Part shown: one piece after another, positions 32,554 to 43,480 of the stretch | Layout: every line of letters begins with the position of its first letter | How positions within the stretch are numbered: the first letter of the stretch is position 1 | From: Seminavis robusta | Taxonomy: Eukaryota > Bacillariophyta > Bacillariophyceae > Naviculales > Naviculaceae | Direction of reading: 5' to 3' | Length of the DNA stretch: 64,000 bases | NCBI GenBank assembly: GCA_903772945.1 | Contig: CAICTM010000027.1 | Location: forward strand, 114,382 to 178,381 | Translations under genes and position numbers: made by a program | Notes under the pieces: generated by a model | The model's database searches: none | Seen by the model: the letters and a program-made list of their open reading frames with translations, nothing else | What the model was told of the DNA's origin: nothing

Positions 32554-33042
32554 AGTAGGTGGGTGGATCATCTACTCAAGCCTGCTCTGGATCTTTACGC
32601 TTGACGGGAAATCCCTCGTATCCACCACAGCTCTAGTCGCCAAGATGTAGACTATAACAACGTAGTATTACGAAAGGAGACTGCAATCAAAAAGGTAGGT
32701 AGACGAGCCACTAAACGGCATCATGGGAAAATGATGTGCCCCAAACATTACTTCCACCAAACGCTTGCCGTCCAGCTTAGTTCCTCACTCCACTGGCCAT
32801 GGCACTTGTATCATGCCCGGTATGAATAGGAATGCTCCGTTGGCACAAAATTTATTGCAAAACTGTTGATCAACCGCTGGATTTTATTGGTAGTGCTATC
32901 AAGGATCCTATTCGTGAGGTATTGCTTGTCGCATTAATTAAGATACAGCGTACACGACGGGACGATTATGATCAACTGCTGGATAAGATACCGGTACAGT
33001 ACCGTATGATGTCCAGAGGTTCGAGTTGCACGAGCGGTCATG
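32554..33042. other. Spacer between convergent units
   Basis: The 3' side of both neighbours. I see no gene and no repeat of note. Confidence 0.5.
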
Positions 33043-33690
33043 TCATCCGTGAAACTTCACCTCAACAGATGAGGCTATTCGACGAGGCATAACCACAGGA
33101 ACAATCATATCTGCCATCGTAAAGAGGTGGTCAACGTCGCCCAGCAGTTTGACGACCTCGGCAATCGAAACGCGGCTCGATGGAGTGGCAAAGAGCTGTT
33201 GGGGGTCGAGTGCGACTACAGCAAAGGTAGAACTTCCCGCGATTGAAGCCGCAAATGCCACTCTTGACCACGAAGGCCATTCTTTCCCTTTTACCAGTTC
33301 GTCGAGCCACACGCCCCCCACACATTGCTGGGGAGATAGTAGGCTCGGCTCGTCGCTCTGCAAGGACTTCTTCTCGTCACCGACACGACAATCCTTCTCT
33401 TCAATGCCTAAATCTTCCAGCTGGAAGTGAAAGACTTGCCCCTTGGGAAGGGCTCGAATCACACCGTACAGTTTGTTCGAGTCATGATGAGGATCCGGTA
33501 CCAGCACAGCTTCAGGAACAGAATTGCCGCGGAAAATGATGGCTGCAGAACGGTTGGAATGGGATAGTGAATGAAATTGGGTTTCGCTTCCGTCGCTGCT
33601 GACAAAGCCCATGTTGACTAACTGGTTGATATCGTCATCGACGCCCCTCAGGCGAGCCAATTTCTTGGCTGTTTCCGAATGATCTCTCAT
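33043..33690 (-). CDS. Unknown protein of about 215 residues
   Basis: The chosen ATG at 33690 has a good context (AATAAAATGAG). The same frame remains open for 20 codons upstream, so an additional 5' exon is possible. The product is soluble, without signal peptide or helix anchor. It opens with a basic helix (SETAKKLARLRGVDDDINQL), then NMGFVSSDGSETQF and a mixed region with LYGVIRALPKGQVFHFQLEDLG, and a C-terminal half rich in Val/Ala (SWSRVAFAASIAGSSTFAVV and LGDVDHLFTM). I recognise no domain. The steady mixture of hydrophobic and charged residues, unlike the neighbouring translated spacer, supports a real gene. Confidence 0.55.
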   Translation of the reverse strand: MRDHSETAKKLARLRGVDDDINQLVNMGFVSSDGSETQFHSLSHSNRSAAIIFRGNSVPEAVLVPDPHHDSNKLYGVIRALPKGQVFHFQLEDLGIEEKDCRVGDEKKSLQSDEPSLLSPQQCVGGVWLDELVKGKEWPSWSRVAFAASIAGSSTFAVVALDPQQLFATPSSRVSIAEVVKLLGDVDHLFTMADMIVPVVMPRRIASSVEVKFHG

Positions 33691-34695
33691 TTTATTGTCG
33701 CTCGAAAGCTGATGTTGAGATTTGTGAGCTCGAGGCTTCCACCCCTTCACCTCATCGCAGGGGTCGACTTTTGACTCTTGCGCGGTGCTCCTCTTTGCTT
33801 CTGTTCTTCATGCTTCTACTCACCGGTAAGCCTGTGAAGCAGGTACTGGTACCAGGCAGGTCCCGAGTTTTGCGAGGAAACTTGAAAGCCGTCATGATGG
33901 CTCTCGCAGAACGTGGATGCATCCAGGGGCTCCGTCTACGCGTACTATGGTACATGTAGTAGCTAGCTAGCTGGGTGCATCCAGCTAGAATAGTTGTTAC
34001 ATGGACTACCGTAGCTAGCTCTTCAGACTCTCTTGCGTTGGTCCATAGTAGATACGTAGATTGATACCGGTACCCTTGATTGGCCTTTTCGCAACCAGCC
34101 AACACCACGGTCGGCAGACATGCCCGGTTTTGGTTTCCAAGCAAGGCAATCAATACGAGCCAGAGGGCCCCGTAGACTACTGTTGGTGAGAGGTTGAAGC
34201 AATGCGAGAGCAACATCGTGCTTGCTACAACTCGAACTGTGTAACAACGCCAAAAGTTCCGTCTAGATATTTCCGTAGCCGCTGAATACTGAGTCGAGTC
34301 TGTCGCCATTGAGAATGCGACTGACTGCCAACGCGGTGGAGGAGACAAGCTGGAGTAGTGTAGTAGTTCGTAGGTAGGTCGCAATTTTAAAATGTGTACA
34401 TGTTTGATTATTCGTTATTATTAGTGTGCAAGGTTACGTTATTGTGCTAGTAGCTAGGTTCGTGTCGACGAGTATGTAATGGTATTGATACGGTAGTGGG
34501 GGTGCGTGCGTTTTTGGTGCGATGTCGAGGAGTTGGCCACGAACGATGGAGGCACCTTTTTGATCGGTGCGTCTTTGGGTTGCATTGACGGCTCGATGAC
34601 CGCACCGGAGTTTTGCCATGCTGCCCTTTCCGAGCCGCGTGTATTGTCGGTTCTATTGACCTCGTTTAATCAAGTTTCACTATATCATTCATCAT
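33691..34695. other. Spacer with an unsupported open frame
   Basis: A minus-strand frame (33752-34309 from its first ATG) has a hydrophobic segment TVVYGALWLVLIALLG but runs through CTAGCTAG spacer words in its second half. I do not annotate it as a gene. The right end is the 3' flank of the DnaJ gene. Confidence 0.4.
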
Positions 34696-36226
34696 TCATC
34701 CCTGTTGTTGTTTCTGTTGTTGTCGTTGTTGCAATTTCAATTGTTTGGCTTGTTCCTTGATTTGTTGTGCCTGTTGTTCCCAATCCTGTGCTTCCAATTC
34801 GAGTTGATGAATATCTTGTTGTAGTTTTTGGGCGACGTGTTGTTTGGTCCGTTCTTCGGTTTGTCGTAGAATATAGCGGACGCGTTCCGCCTGTTGTTGC
34901 AACTGCCATGCTTGATCATCCTCTCGCAATGCCGCATTCTTTTCCTCTTGAATGGCTTCAAATTGTGCCTGTTGCGATTGATAATTGTGTTGTTGCGCTT
35001 GTTCCAGTGCGAGTTGTGCGGCTGCCAACTTTTCTTGTGCCAATTGTTCTTTTCGAATGGCATCGGCGACTTGTTTTTGGGATTGTGTAACACGTCGTTC
35101 GGCATCTCGGTAATCTTTTTGAATTTGAGACAGCACGGTTTCAAACTCTTGCAGGACTTCAATTTCTCGTTCTTGTGTGGACACGGGGTGTGTGCCTTGC
35201 ATGGTTGCGGTTGTTGGTTTGGCAGATGACGAAGCAGTGTTGGTGGTGCTGGTCATGAATTCCGTCTGTGTGTTGAATTTGTTGAGTAATTTGTTTGCTT
35301 CCGCGGCCGAGAGAGGCATTTCTAGGTTGTGCAGCACAGGTGCTTGTTTGTTGGATTGGGATTGGAGTTGACTCTGTAGTTTTTCGATTTTGGACTTGGC
35401 ACTGAGTGATCTACAAAAACCATTTTAAAAAAGTAGAAAAGGAAGGCACAAGAAGAGAATTGAGAAACAAAATTGAGATGAAATGAAATAATTTTTGGAA
35501 GGGATCATGTGTTTTTTAAACTCACTTTTTGTGTATCTCTCTGTGTTCCTGTTCCAAATCATAAATGGCCATTTCTGTGGACATTCGTTTGGAAGCATCC
35601 AACATGGCTTGTTGTGATTGTTTGGAGACATCCGAGTAAATGGAAGCTCCCGTTTTAGCGGCTGCCATGGTGGTATTTGCGGTTTTGCGTAGAAATGGAA
35701 TGGCCGTCTTGATTCCCGCATCCAATAGAATCTCGAATGTGTCGGCCAATTCTTGAGCTTGTAACGCTCGATCGTATTTCCGACGTTCCTTGGGATCACT
35801 CAACACGCCCCACGCCGCATTCACGTCACTCAGCTCGTACTTGTACTCAAATCTACTTCTACCTGTACCACTCGCTACCAAATTGTTGCCCAGAATATCC
35901 GTCTGATCCGACACTAACCCCACATTGGCATCGGGGTGAAGCTTGCGCGCCAAACTCTGCCATTTGCGTTTGATCTCCACATCACTGTCTTTGGGAGAAG
36001 CGCCCAAAATCTCGTACAGATTGGGAGGAGTGTCATCCACACCAGCATTACTACCAGTAGAGGAAACACCGACACTCACTGATCTTCTCTTACTAGTATC
36101 AACAAAACTTGAGGAACCTGAAGGACTGCTACTAGTACTGAGGAAGCACTCCACTGGCACCAACAGACTCAGAACACCCACACTCACACCAATAGCATAC
36201 AACAGTCTTAACCTACTAGTAGTCAT
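34696..36226 (-). CDS. Plastid-type DnaJ protein with Gln-rich coiled coil
   Basis: Two exons, 36226-35526 and 35410-34696; the 115-bp intron (donor GTGAGT, acceptor TTTGTAG) joins REIHKK to SLSAKSKIEKLQ. The product has about 471 residues. The N-terminus is a signal peptide (YAIGVSVGVLSLLVPVEC) followed at once by F-LSTSSS, fitting the plastid bipartite presequence of diatoms. The J domain at about 68-155 includes LYEILGASPKDSDVEIKRKW, the essential HPD (KLHPDANV) and LSDPKERRKYDRAL, and would stimulate an Hsp70. Between HPD and the last helix is an unusual insert (VGLVSDQTDILGNNLVASGT). The second half is a long coiled coil rich in glutamine and alanine. There is no zinc finger or C-terminal substrate domain, so this is a J-domain protein of the type III class. 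Confidence 0.85.
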
Positions 36227-36901
36227 CTTGTTTCATAAGGTTTTAGCTTTGTGGTGTTGTGGAGTTGTGGTGTTGTGGTTGCGCCTCTCCTCCGAGTTAT
36301 TGATGAGTGACAACAGCCGATCAGAACGAAATTTGAATTTCGCAGCTGTTTTGTAAAAGCTTCCTTTTGATTGGTGGATGCACTTCAACCCAATGACGTT
36401 CGTTGGGTAAAAGGAACGAGAGCGGTTGTGCTACCTTTTTTGGAATCGACCATGGGATGGCGAAGCAGTCACGGTTCGATGCATGGTACCAGTACCACCC
36501 AACCCTCTGTCACCATGCGTGGATGCACGCTATGCGATGAGAGACGTTCTCGACTGATGCAGAAGACGAGGATTACACACTGACGTCAATTGAACCGGTA
36601 CACGTGTACTCCTCTGCACGCCTCCTGCGTGCGTTTCCAGTTCCACAGTCTTGGTGCGGGCAGAGAGCAAGAAGATACATCCATTTCCAGGAGAGCTACA
36701 GTACGAGTATACGAAGAACGCAGGGGCTTTTCAAAAGCTAAAGCTATATATCAAGACGAGCTTGAGCATAGGACGACTAAAGACAGAGTCTTTCTTCTTT
36801 TAAATATGCATACACGGGGGGTCTAGAGTATACATAGGGAAGTCGTTTACGGAAGTTATCCTCTGCTTGAAACATTGCCGTCGTCCAATCTTCAATTTGT
36901 T
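36227..36901. other. Spacer
   Basis: It starts at the DnaJ promoter, where GTGGTGTTGTGGAGTTGTGG repeats at about 36252-36280, and ends at the 3' flank of the vWD gene. I see no gene. Confidence 0.5.
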
Positions 36902-38662
36902 TTAGTTCAGCACCCAAATCTCAGCAGCTCCCAAATCTTGGGTCACCAAAACATCATCCACACAATCCTTGTACTCATTTCCATTGGTCAATGACTTGCA
37001 GGCATTCTTGGCTGCTTTCATGGACACCTTGGCTTCACCAAGACGGCGGCGAAGACGTAGGGACTGTTCCTTGTTGACACTGGGCAATTGGCATTGCTGA
37101 GGAGCCTGGGGACCTTCCACAGCATGGAACAAGTGCAGTTCATCCTCCTTCACTTGCCATTCTTGTCCAAAATCATTCGCGCTCTCAATCACAGTCACTC
37201 CATCACGGGCTACATGAGCTCCAGTGGGGAAACTTCCCATGAGACCAGTGGCACCCATGTAGTGGGCTGCATCCTTGTGGTTTACCTCCACATTCAAAAT
37301 GTCATGATACGTCTGGATGGAAATGAGATCACCTTGCCCAAGGTGGATGTTCACATTCCTTTTGGCGGTGTTTGTCTGACGAAGACGGACTCTAAATCCA
37401 GACAGCTTGTGGTGATCCACCCATTGGCCCATTTCCAATGACTCTTCATTGCGCTTGCCATTGATCCAGAACCAGCCAGATGTATTGTCATCTACGGATG
37501 TGACCTCCAAGACATCATCACCAATCTTGACTGCCACACTCTCAACCGCGGACCACCAAGTTTGGATCTTGGTACGAATGTGGATGGTCATGCCTTGTCC
37601 TTGGTTAAAATCAGGATTTTTCAAGAAAACAAGATCACAGCCTCCATGGTAGTCATAGCTGCCACCTTCCCAAGTGCGGAAGTGTGGGTCACCACGAACA
37701 AAGGTTGGAGGGGAAGTGGGTACATTTCCTCCTCTCTTGGGACCAGTTGGTGGCGAAGTGGCTCTGAGTTTTGGACTTGGGGTCTGTGAAGGGGAAGAAG
37801 TGGGAGCGATGGTTGTCTCGGTAGGAGTCTGGCTGGGAGAAGTGCTAGGAGAAACAGTTTTGTCTGTGGGAGATTGACTAGGAGATGTGGTGGGAGCAAT
37901 GGTTGTGTCTGTAGGAGACTGGCTGGGAGAAGTTGATGGAGAAGCTGAGGGAGAAGTAGTCGGTGCAGTAGTAGCATCTGTGGGGGCCTGGCTTGGGGTT
38001 TGTGAAGAGGAAGCACTGGGAGAATGTGTAGGGCTTTCTGTTGTGAGATTGTCAATGTAGCATTGTTTCCTCTTTTTCTTGTCCTTGATTGCAGCACAGG
38101 GATCTTTGCCTTGCTTCTGGAATCTGTCACACACCTGGGTTGCAATCATAGACTTCTGGCTTTTCTTTGACCTATAGGACTTGCAAGGATCATTGTGCTT
38201 GCTCTTGGGATTTGGCTTCTTGTGCTTGGTTGGAGCAGAGGTAGGTGTCTTGTCCTGGTGGTTATCAATGTAGCATTGTTTCTTCTGTTTCTTGTCTGTG
38301 ATTGCAGCACAGGGATCTTTGCCCTCCTCTTGGAACCTATCACACACCTGGGTTGCAACCATAGACTTCTGACTTTTCTTTGACCTATACGACTTGCAAG
38401 GATCACGACTCCTTCCCGTCATCCCTCCCATCATCAGATAACGTTGCGGATTGGGGGTTTTGTGGTGGACAGTGTGTGGCTCAGTAAGGGATCCTTGAGG
38501 CTGTGCAACAACAGACAAGTCATGAGGTCAAAATTACCAATAAGGACGGTGGCACTAGAATCTTCTCCAAGCGCATGGTGATCTTACCGCAACTCTACCA
38601 ACAGCTGAACTAGCCAAGTTGCAGGCCACAAATAAGGTAATGATACTTTGTTGAATCTTCAT
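36902..38662 (-). CDS. Secreted von Willebrand type D protein
   Basis: Two exons, 38662-38588 (25 codons, signal peptide MKIQQSIITLFVACNLASSA) and 38500-36902; the 87-bp intron has donor GTAAGA and acceptor TTGCACAG. The product has about 557 residues. After the signal come two nearly identical modules of about 48 residues, each DPCKSYRSKKSQKSM, then ATQVCDRFQ, GKDPCAAI and KQCYIDN, so four cysteines per module. A Ser/Pro/Thr-rich segment (SPSQSPTDTTIAPTTSPS repeats) follows and is probably heavily glycosylated. The vWD domain begins GDPHFRTWEGGSYDYHGGCD at about residue 302 and ends with GLMGSFPTGAHVARDG. The last 50 residues have two more cysteines. Proteins of this layout are extracellular or cell-wall associated in diatoms. 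Adhesive or silica-wall roles are possible but not shown. Confidence 0.88.
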
Positions 38663-39975
38663 GTTGCTTCGGGAAATGATCGTGATATGTGCTTTGTTGC
38701 GTGGGTGTGCTTTCTCTGGTTCTTCTGTGCTGCTTTCTGTTTTTGCTTTTGCGTACCGGTAGCTTTCTTTTGTTCTTGTATTGCGTGCGTTTGTATCGCT
38801 TTTGCTTTTGTGATCCTTCGGATTTGTGAGACTATAGTTGGGAATTGGGGCAGTCAAAAGCTTCTTTTCAAGGGCGACGATCTCCTTTCTTGGAGAGCAA
38901 ATCCAGATCGCAGTTGGTTGCATCCAGCATGGCTGATAGAGTCTCTATCTCGTTCAAAGGGGAAGTCGAATGGATTCCGTTCCAAGGAATAAGATCCCTT
39001 GAGCTCGAGGAGGTACTGTCAAATCGATACAATGAACGTGGATTGGAGTGGGGACGAGCCAAGTTGGAAGCTTGGATAAAAGGATGGGAGACCAGCATGT
39101 TTCGGCTACAGTCGCTCACTTGCCCTTCATTTTTCCACTCCCGTTGTGGATTGTGATTCTATTCCGGCGGTGCCATGCAAGAGGTCTGCCTAGATCAAAC
39201 TGGATGTGTCTTTTTAGGTGGAGGTTGTTCGGTTCCATTGGCAGCCACACTGTAGTTCAATTGCGGATGACTGAATGAAAAAGATTTCCGGGATAAAAAA
39301 GATGCTGTGTTTGCGTGCTGTGTCTCAACACCAACATCTGTTCCGCAATTCCATAGGATTCGATTCCGTCTAGCTAGTAGCAACCATGCGCTGCTTCTGA
39401 GTCGATATTTGTCTCATTCATGGTTCAAAGCAAGCTCAACGATTTAAAGTATAGATCTGGAATCACATTTGATCCATGACGGCATTGGAATGAATTTTTT
39501 CCTTTGGTTGTTCTAGCACAAAGCAAGTCAGAAAGCGAAGTTACGAACAGTCCTGGAAAAAGTCATCATCAGCTAAGCTTTGATTTGCATGTTATGTTTC
39601 TTAGAAGGGTACCGGTAGGGTTCGACGAAGCTCGTGCATGTAACTAGCTCCCTTTCTGATGAGACTTGGTCGCTTGGATTGTTCATTTGGATTGATTTCC
39701 TTCACACTTCGCCAGAGGCCAAAGTGTTTCAGTTAGTTTTCCACGCCGTGGTGAGATTCGTGACCTGACTGCGCGCACGTCATCGGTGGCAAGCTTGAGT
39801 GAGCCGGGTTGCGTTGACACACGAGAAGCCGCCAATCAAGGCTCAAAAGATCTTTCGTTGGATCTTCCTCACATTTTGGCTCAGGAAGATAGCGAAAGCG
39901 CCAAGTCCAATCCCTTGTTCTCACAATTCACTCCTCTCAGTGAATGCGCTTTCAAAATAGTAGCGGTACTGTATC
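38663..39975. other. Divergent spacer
   Basis: It lies between the vWD gene (-) and the EF-G-like gene (+), so both promoters are here. The left part is T-rich with TTTGCTTTTG repeats (about 38740-38815), probably the vWD leader. The open frame at 39786-40187 overlaps the true first exon of the EF-G gene in the wrong frame. Confidence 0.5.
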
Positions 39976-42479
39976 ATGGGTTTCCCATCGTGCTTTGGAG
40001 GACTCTCTCTGGTGTTGGCTTTGCTGTTGCAGGAGCCAGCAAGTGGATTTACTACTTTGCCGTGGCTTCCTCGGAAAGCAACCTTTCAACTTTCGGCAGT
40101 TGCTCAAGAGACCAGTGCTCTGAAAGTCGAAGATCCAAGGTAAGTCTTACACAATTCAACATATCCATTGACAGCTCAGTTAGCTGAAGATGAACTGCTG
40201 GGTAGCATGGCTTCTGCTTCATTAAGATGAGATATCCTTTCTTACATCTCATCTTTTTCCCACGCTTCCTATTCCAAATCCTATTTTCAAGCCTGCTTCG
40301 CAATGTCGGCATTGTGGGTCACTCGCACCACGGCAAATCGACGCTGATGGAGTGGATGTTGTACGATGAAAACGTTTTGACCAAAACGCCCACGCGAGCT
40401 CATAGCAGCTTGGATGCAGATCCAGCCGAAGCGCAGAGAGGCAGCAGTGTCTTTAGCCATTACGGCAAGTGTCCTCACAATGGACACGTCTTGGCGCTCA
40501 CCGATACACCCTGGGGCGATTTCCCCGCTGACGCTCAAGCCAGTGTCGATGGAACCGATGCTGCGGTACTGGTCGTGTCCGCGGCGGATTCCGTCCAGTC
40601 CGGGACTCTTTCGGCATGGCAGCACTGTGCCAGTCACCACATTCCAGCTATGGTGGCACTGACCAAGTTGGATAGACCCTTTTTGCAGCTTTCAAGAGTC
40701 CTGCAAGATATGGAAGACGCGTTTGGAATCAAACCGTTACCCTTGCAAGTCTTGTCGGGAGAACCAGATGATTACTCGGTGCTACCCTTGTTCCAGTTAC
40801 AAGACGATTCAGGAGACTTGATCCAAAATGCACAAGTCGCCAACAACGAAGAGTTACAGCTAGCATGGACGGTTCTAGAGGAAGCCGTTGCCATGACGGA
40901 TGATGACCTACTCGTGGATTATCTGGAGGATGGAGAACTCACGACAGGACAGGTTGTACGCGGCCTCCAAAAGGCTGTTCTACAGCACAAGATACTCCCA
41001 TTGGTGTACACGTCTGCCGAATCCGATACGGGTGTGCGAGAACTCATGGATATCGTTGTGGGTGTCTTGCCCAGTCCCTTGGACACAAGAGATGAAGCCA
41101 TCCGAATGGCATGTGAACAGGAAGCCGCCAAATGCGATTTGAAGCCCGGTATTGAAGCCGGATTCTGTGCGCGGGTATTGCACACCACCATCAACTCTTT
41201 TGGGAGCCTCAGTGTCCTGCGTGTCATTTCCAATTCGGTCCATGACACAAACGATGCGTTTGCTTCGCTCCCTCACGAAGTTGTCAATCTACGAAACGAA
41301 GAAACCATCAAAATGCCGTCCGTGGCCACGTCCTTTAGTCTCAGTGGCAAGGATCGAGTGTCCTTGCAAGATGGAATGGCCATCGTTCCCGGAGATGTCA
41401 TTGCTGTGCCCAAATTACCAGAATCGGTACATACCAATGATATTCTCAGCATTCCAGAAGCACAGGACGATGAACTCTCCGAAATTCTATTGGAAACCCA
41501 AGCCAATGTACTGACACCGCTCAGTCGTCCCGTCGAACAGGTCGCACTCATGACGGCCGCCACCGTCACTTTTGCCAGTGGGGACACATCCTCATCTAAA
41601 CAGAGCAAGAAAAAGAAGGGCGGAAATAAAAACAACAATAACGACGAAAAACTGGTCAATGCATTGCGCAGCTTGGCCCGTGAAGACTTGGCACTAAGGC
41701 TGGAACAAGATGCAGCATCCGGCAAACTCATGGTGCATTGTATGTCGGCGGAGCATTTGCAACTATTGGCACTGCGACTTGAGGATCGGTACGACTTGCA
41801 TGTGGAATTTGGTCAGCCTCCGGTCGCTTACCGAGAGACATTGGTCAAACGCGTCGTCAAGGTGGAAGGCAAACACAAAAAGCAATCCGGAGGGAGTGGT
41901 CAATTTGGCGTTTGTTTTATTGATATGGAACCGTTGGAGGAAGGAGCGGGCATTGAGTTCGAGTCAAGAATTAAAGGAGGAGTCATTTCCAAGACATTCA
42001 TTGCGTCCGTAGAAAAGGGAGTCCGAGAACAGTTGCAGGCAGGAGGTCCTTTGGGCGGATTCCCCGTGACAGATGTCAAAGTCACATTGGTGGATGGGAA
42101 AATGCACTCGGTGGATTCCAAGGACATTGCCTTTCAATCTGCTGGGAAACAGGCCGTGAAAGCAGCCTTGGAACGCGGCAAAACACGTCTCCTGCAACCC
42201 ATGGAGAAGGTGACTTTTTCGATTGATACAAGCTTGCAAGGTGATGTCAATAGCATTGTTTCTCGCTTCGATGGATACGTCCTGAGCTCGACTCCTGGCG
42301 AAGTGGGATCGGAACTCGAAATGGAAGCCATTCTTTGCAGTGCGAGTATTGGTCAGGTATCCGACAGTTTGCGAGCTGCTTCCGCTGGCGAAGGTAGTTT
42401 CACGTCGGAGTTTTCCCATTACCAGCCGGTGCAGGACGATTTGGTCAAGGGCATCGTAGGAGAAAGCCATGACGACTGA
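39976..42479 (+). CDS. Plastid-targeted EF-G-like translation GTPase
   Basis: Exon 1 is 39976-40139 and exon 2 is 40292-42479; the 152-bp intron has a GTAAGT donor and a long pyrimidine tract ending TTTTCAAG. The join gives ALKVEDPS-LLRNVGIVGHSHHGKST, in frame. The protein of about 783 residues begins with a signal peptide (CFGGLSLVLALLLQEPASG) followed by F25, the plastid import signature of diatoms. The GTPase domain has P loop GHSHHGKST, DTPWGDF instead of DTPG, and TKLD for NKxD. The switch-I element reads AQRGSSV where EF-G has RGIT. Domains II to V follow, with the ribosome-contacting domain IV (GGSGQFG, GGPLGGFPVTDV). An asparagine/lysine insert (KKKKGGNKNNNNDEK) precedes domain III. 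It resembles the FusA2-type paralogs of bacteria more than canonical EF-G. Its exact ribosomal role is unknown. Confidence 0.87.
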
Positions 42480-42819
42480 TTCTTCCGGGCCCAGTGCAGC
42501 TATATCGTTGAACGAACGCGCTTCCGTTGTGAAAACAACCTAACACACGCATTATCTACTGTTGTAACAAAAGAAGAAACTAAACATGCAAACATGAATC
42601 CAACAAGTCGTTCCAGTGCAGGCCCCGCCACCTCGTAGTCATCAACAAAACTCGGATACGGTCTTGTAGATGCATGGCTACCGTATGGCCAGAGTTCAGC
42701 CTTTAGCAAAGAATCCTGGAAGTGGGTGGGGCCCTGGGTTGGGGCTCTTGTTGAGTAGGTTCCGTCCTCCCCGGGGATTCAAAGCCTTCAAGTGGCGCTC
42801 ATCAAGATTGGCATGGTTT
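42480..42819. other. Spacer after the EF-G-like gene
   Basis: The 3' flank of the GTPase gene. I see no gene. Its right part may be eroded sequence of the solute-binding relic. Confidence 0.5.
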
Positions 42820-43480
42820 AGCCCAGCTGGGATCCATCTGCTTGGGTTTCAAACTTGATCACTTCACATGGCCTTTTGTCTCCTTCAAAAAGTGCCGCAG
42901 CCATTCCTCGGCAATAGTCCACTCCCAGTCCTTCAAAGCCTGGAAGATCACGGACACCACAGCGTACAACTTTCCGTTTCAGGATGACTTGCATGGAGTC
43001 ATTCAGCGCGTTATCCTCTCGACTATTGGAGATGACACCAACTGAATTGGAAAACACCACCCCGGTGGTCCCTTGTTATAGAGTTGAGTGTATCACGCGG
43101 AACAGTGGCGCCAAGGGTACTTTCATAGAGTCTCCCAAGTTGCCAGCGACAGTGAGTGCCCTCTGAAAGATATCTTTGTAAGCTTCCCCAAAGACACTTG
43201 TTTTGGAAAGAACAGGGCCTTGCTTCGAGTGATATTGTGATACTCAGCAACAAGAAGTGCCTCCAAGACGCTATTGACCAAATCATGGAAGAAAGGATCA
43301 TCGTCTCTGGGGGCCATGGCAAGAGGGCCCCTGCTAAAGTAAGATTCAGACACCTCAAAGTCTCCTTCATAGCCCAAATACGCAGTAACATCTTTGGACC
43401 GTTCTCTCGCGACGAAGTTGCATGAACCGTTGGCCAACATCGTCAGGGATCCTGCCATGGTTTCCCAGGGGACAAGATAT
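42820..43480 (-). pseudogene. Fragment of a two-domain extracellular solute-binding protein
   Basis: Reading the minus strand, the C-terminal part of one SBP_bac_3-like domain comes first: SCNFVARERSKDV, then SRGPLAMAPRDDDPFFHDLV and NSVLEALLVAEYHNIT. A frameshifted linker follows (GEAYKDIFQRALTVAGN, then VPRDTLNSI in another frame). Then the start of a second domain appears: RKVVRCGVRDLPGFEGLGVD and YCRGMAAALFEGDKRP. That order matches proteins with two tandem bacterial-type amino-acid-binding domains. At least three frames are needed, the 5' half of domain one is missing, and domain two stops after about 60 residues. A dead, truncated copy is the simplest reading. Individual pieces are short, so the family call rests on their combination. 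Confidence 0.5.

Noticed and set aside
33752-34384. Minus-strand frame with a hydrophobic segment
   Set aside because: The second half translates CTAGCTAG and TACCGGTA spacer words, the frame opens with a non-ATG codon, and no splice to the 33043-33690 gene could be fixed.
39786-40187. Open frame of 133 codons before the EF-G-like gene
   Set aside because: It overlaps the true first exon in the wrong frame; the frame of 39976 gives a presequence and joins the GTPase domain cleanly.
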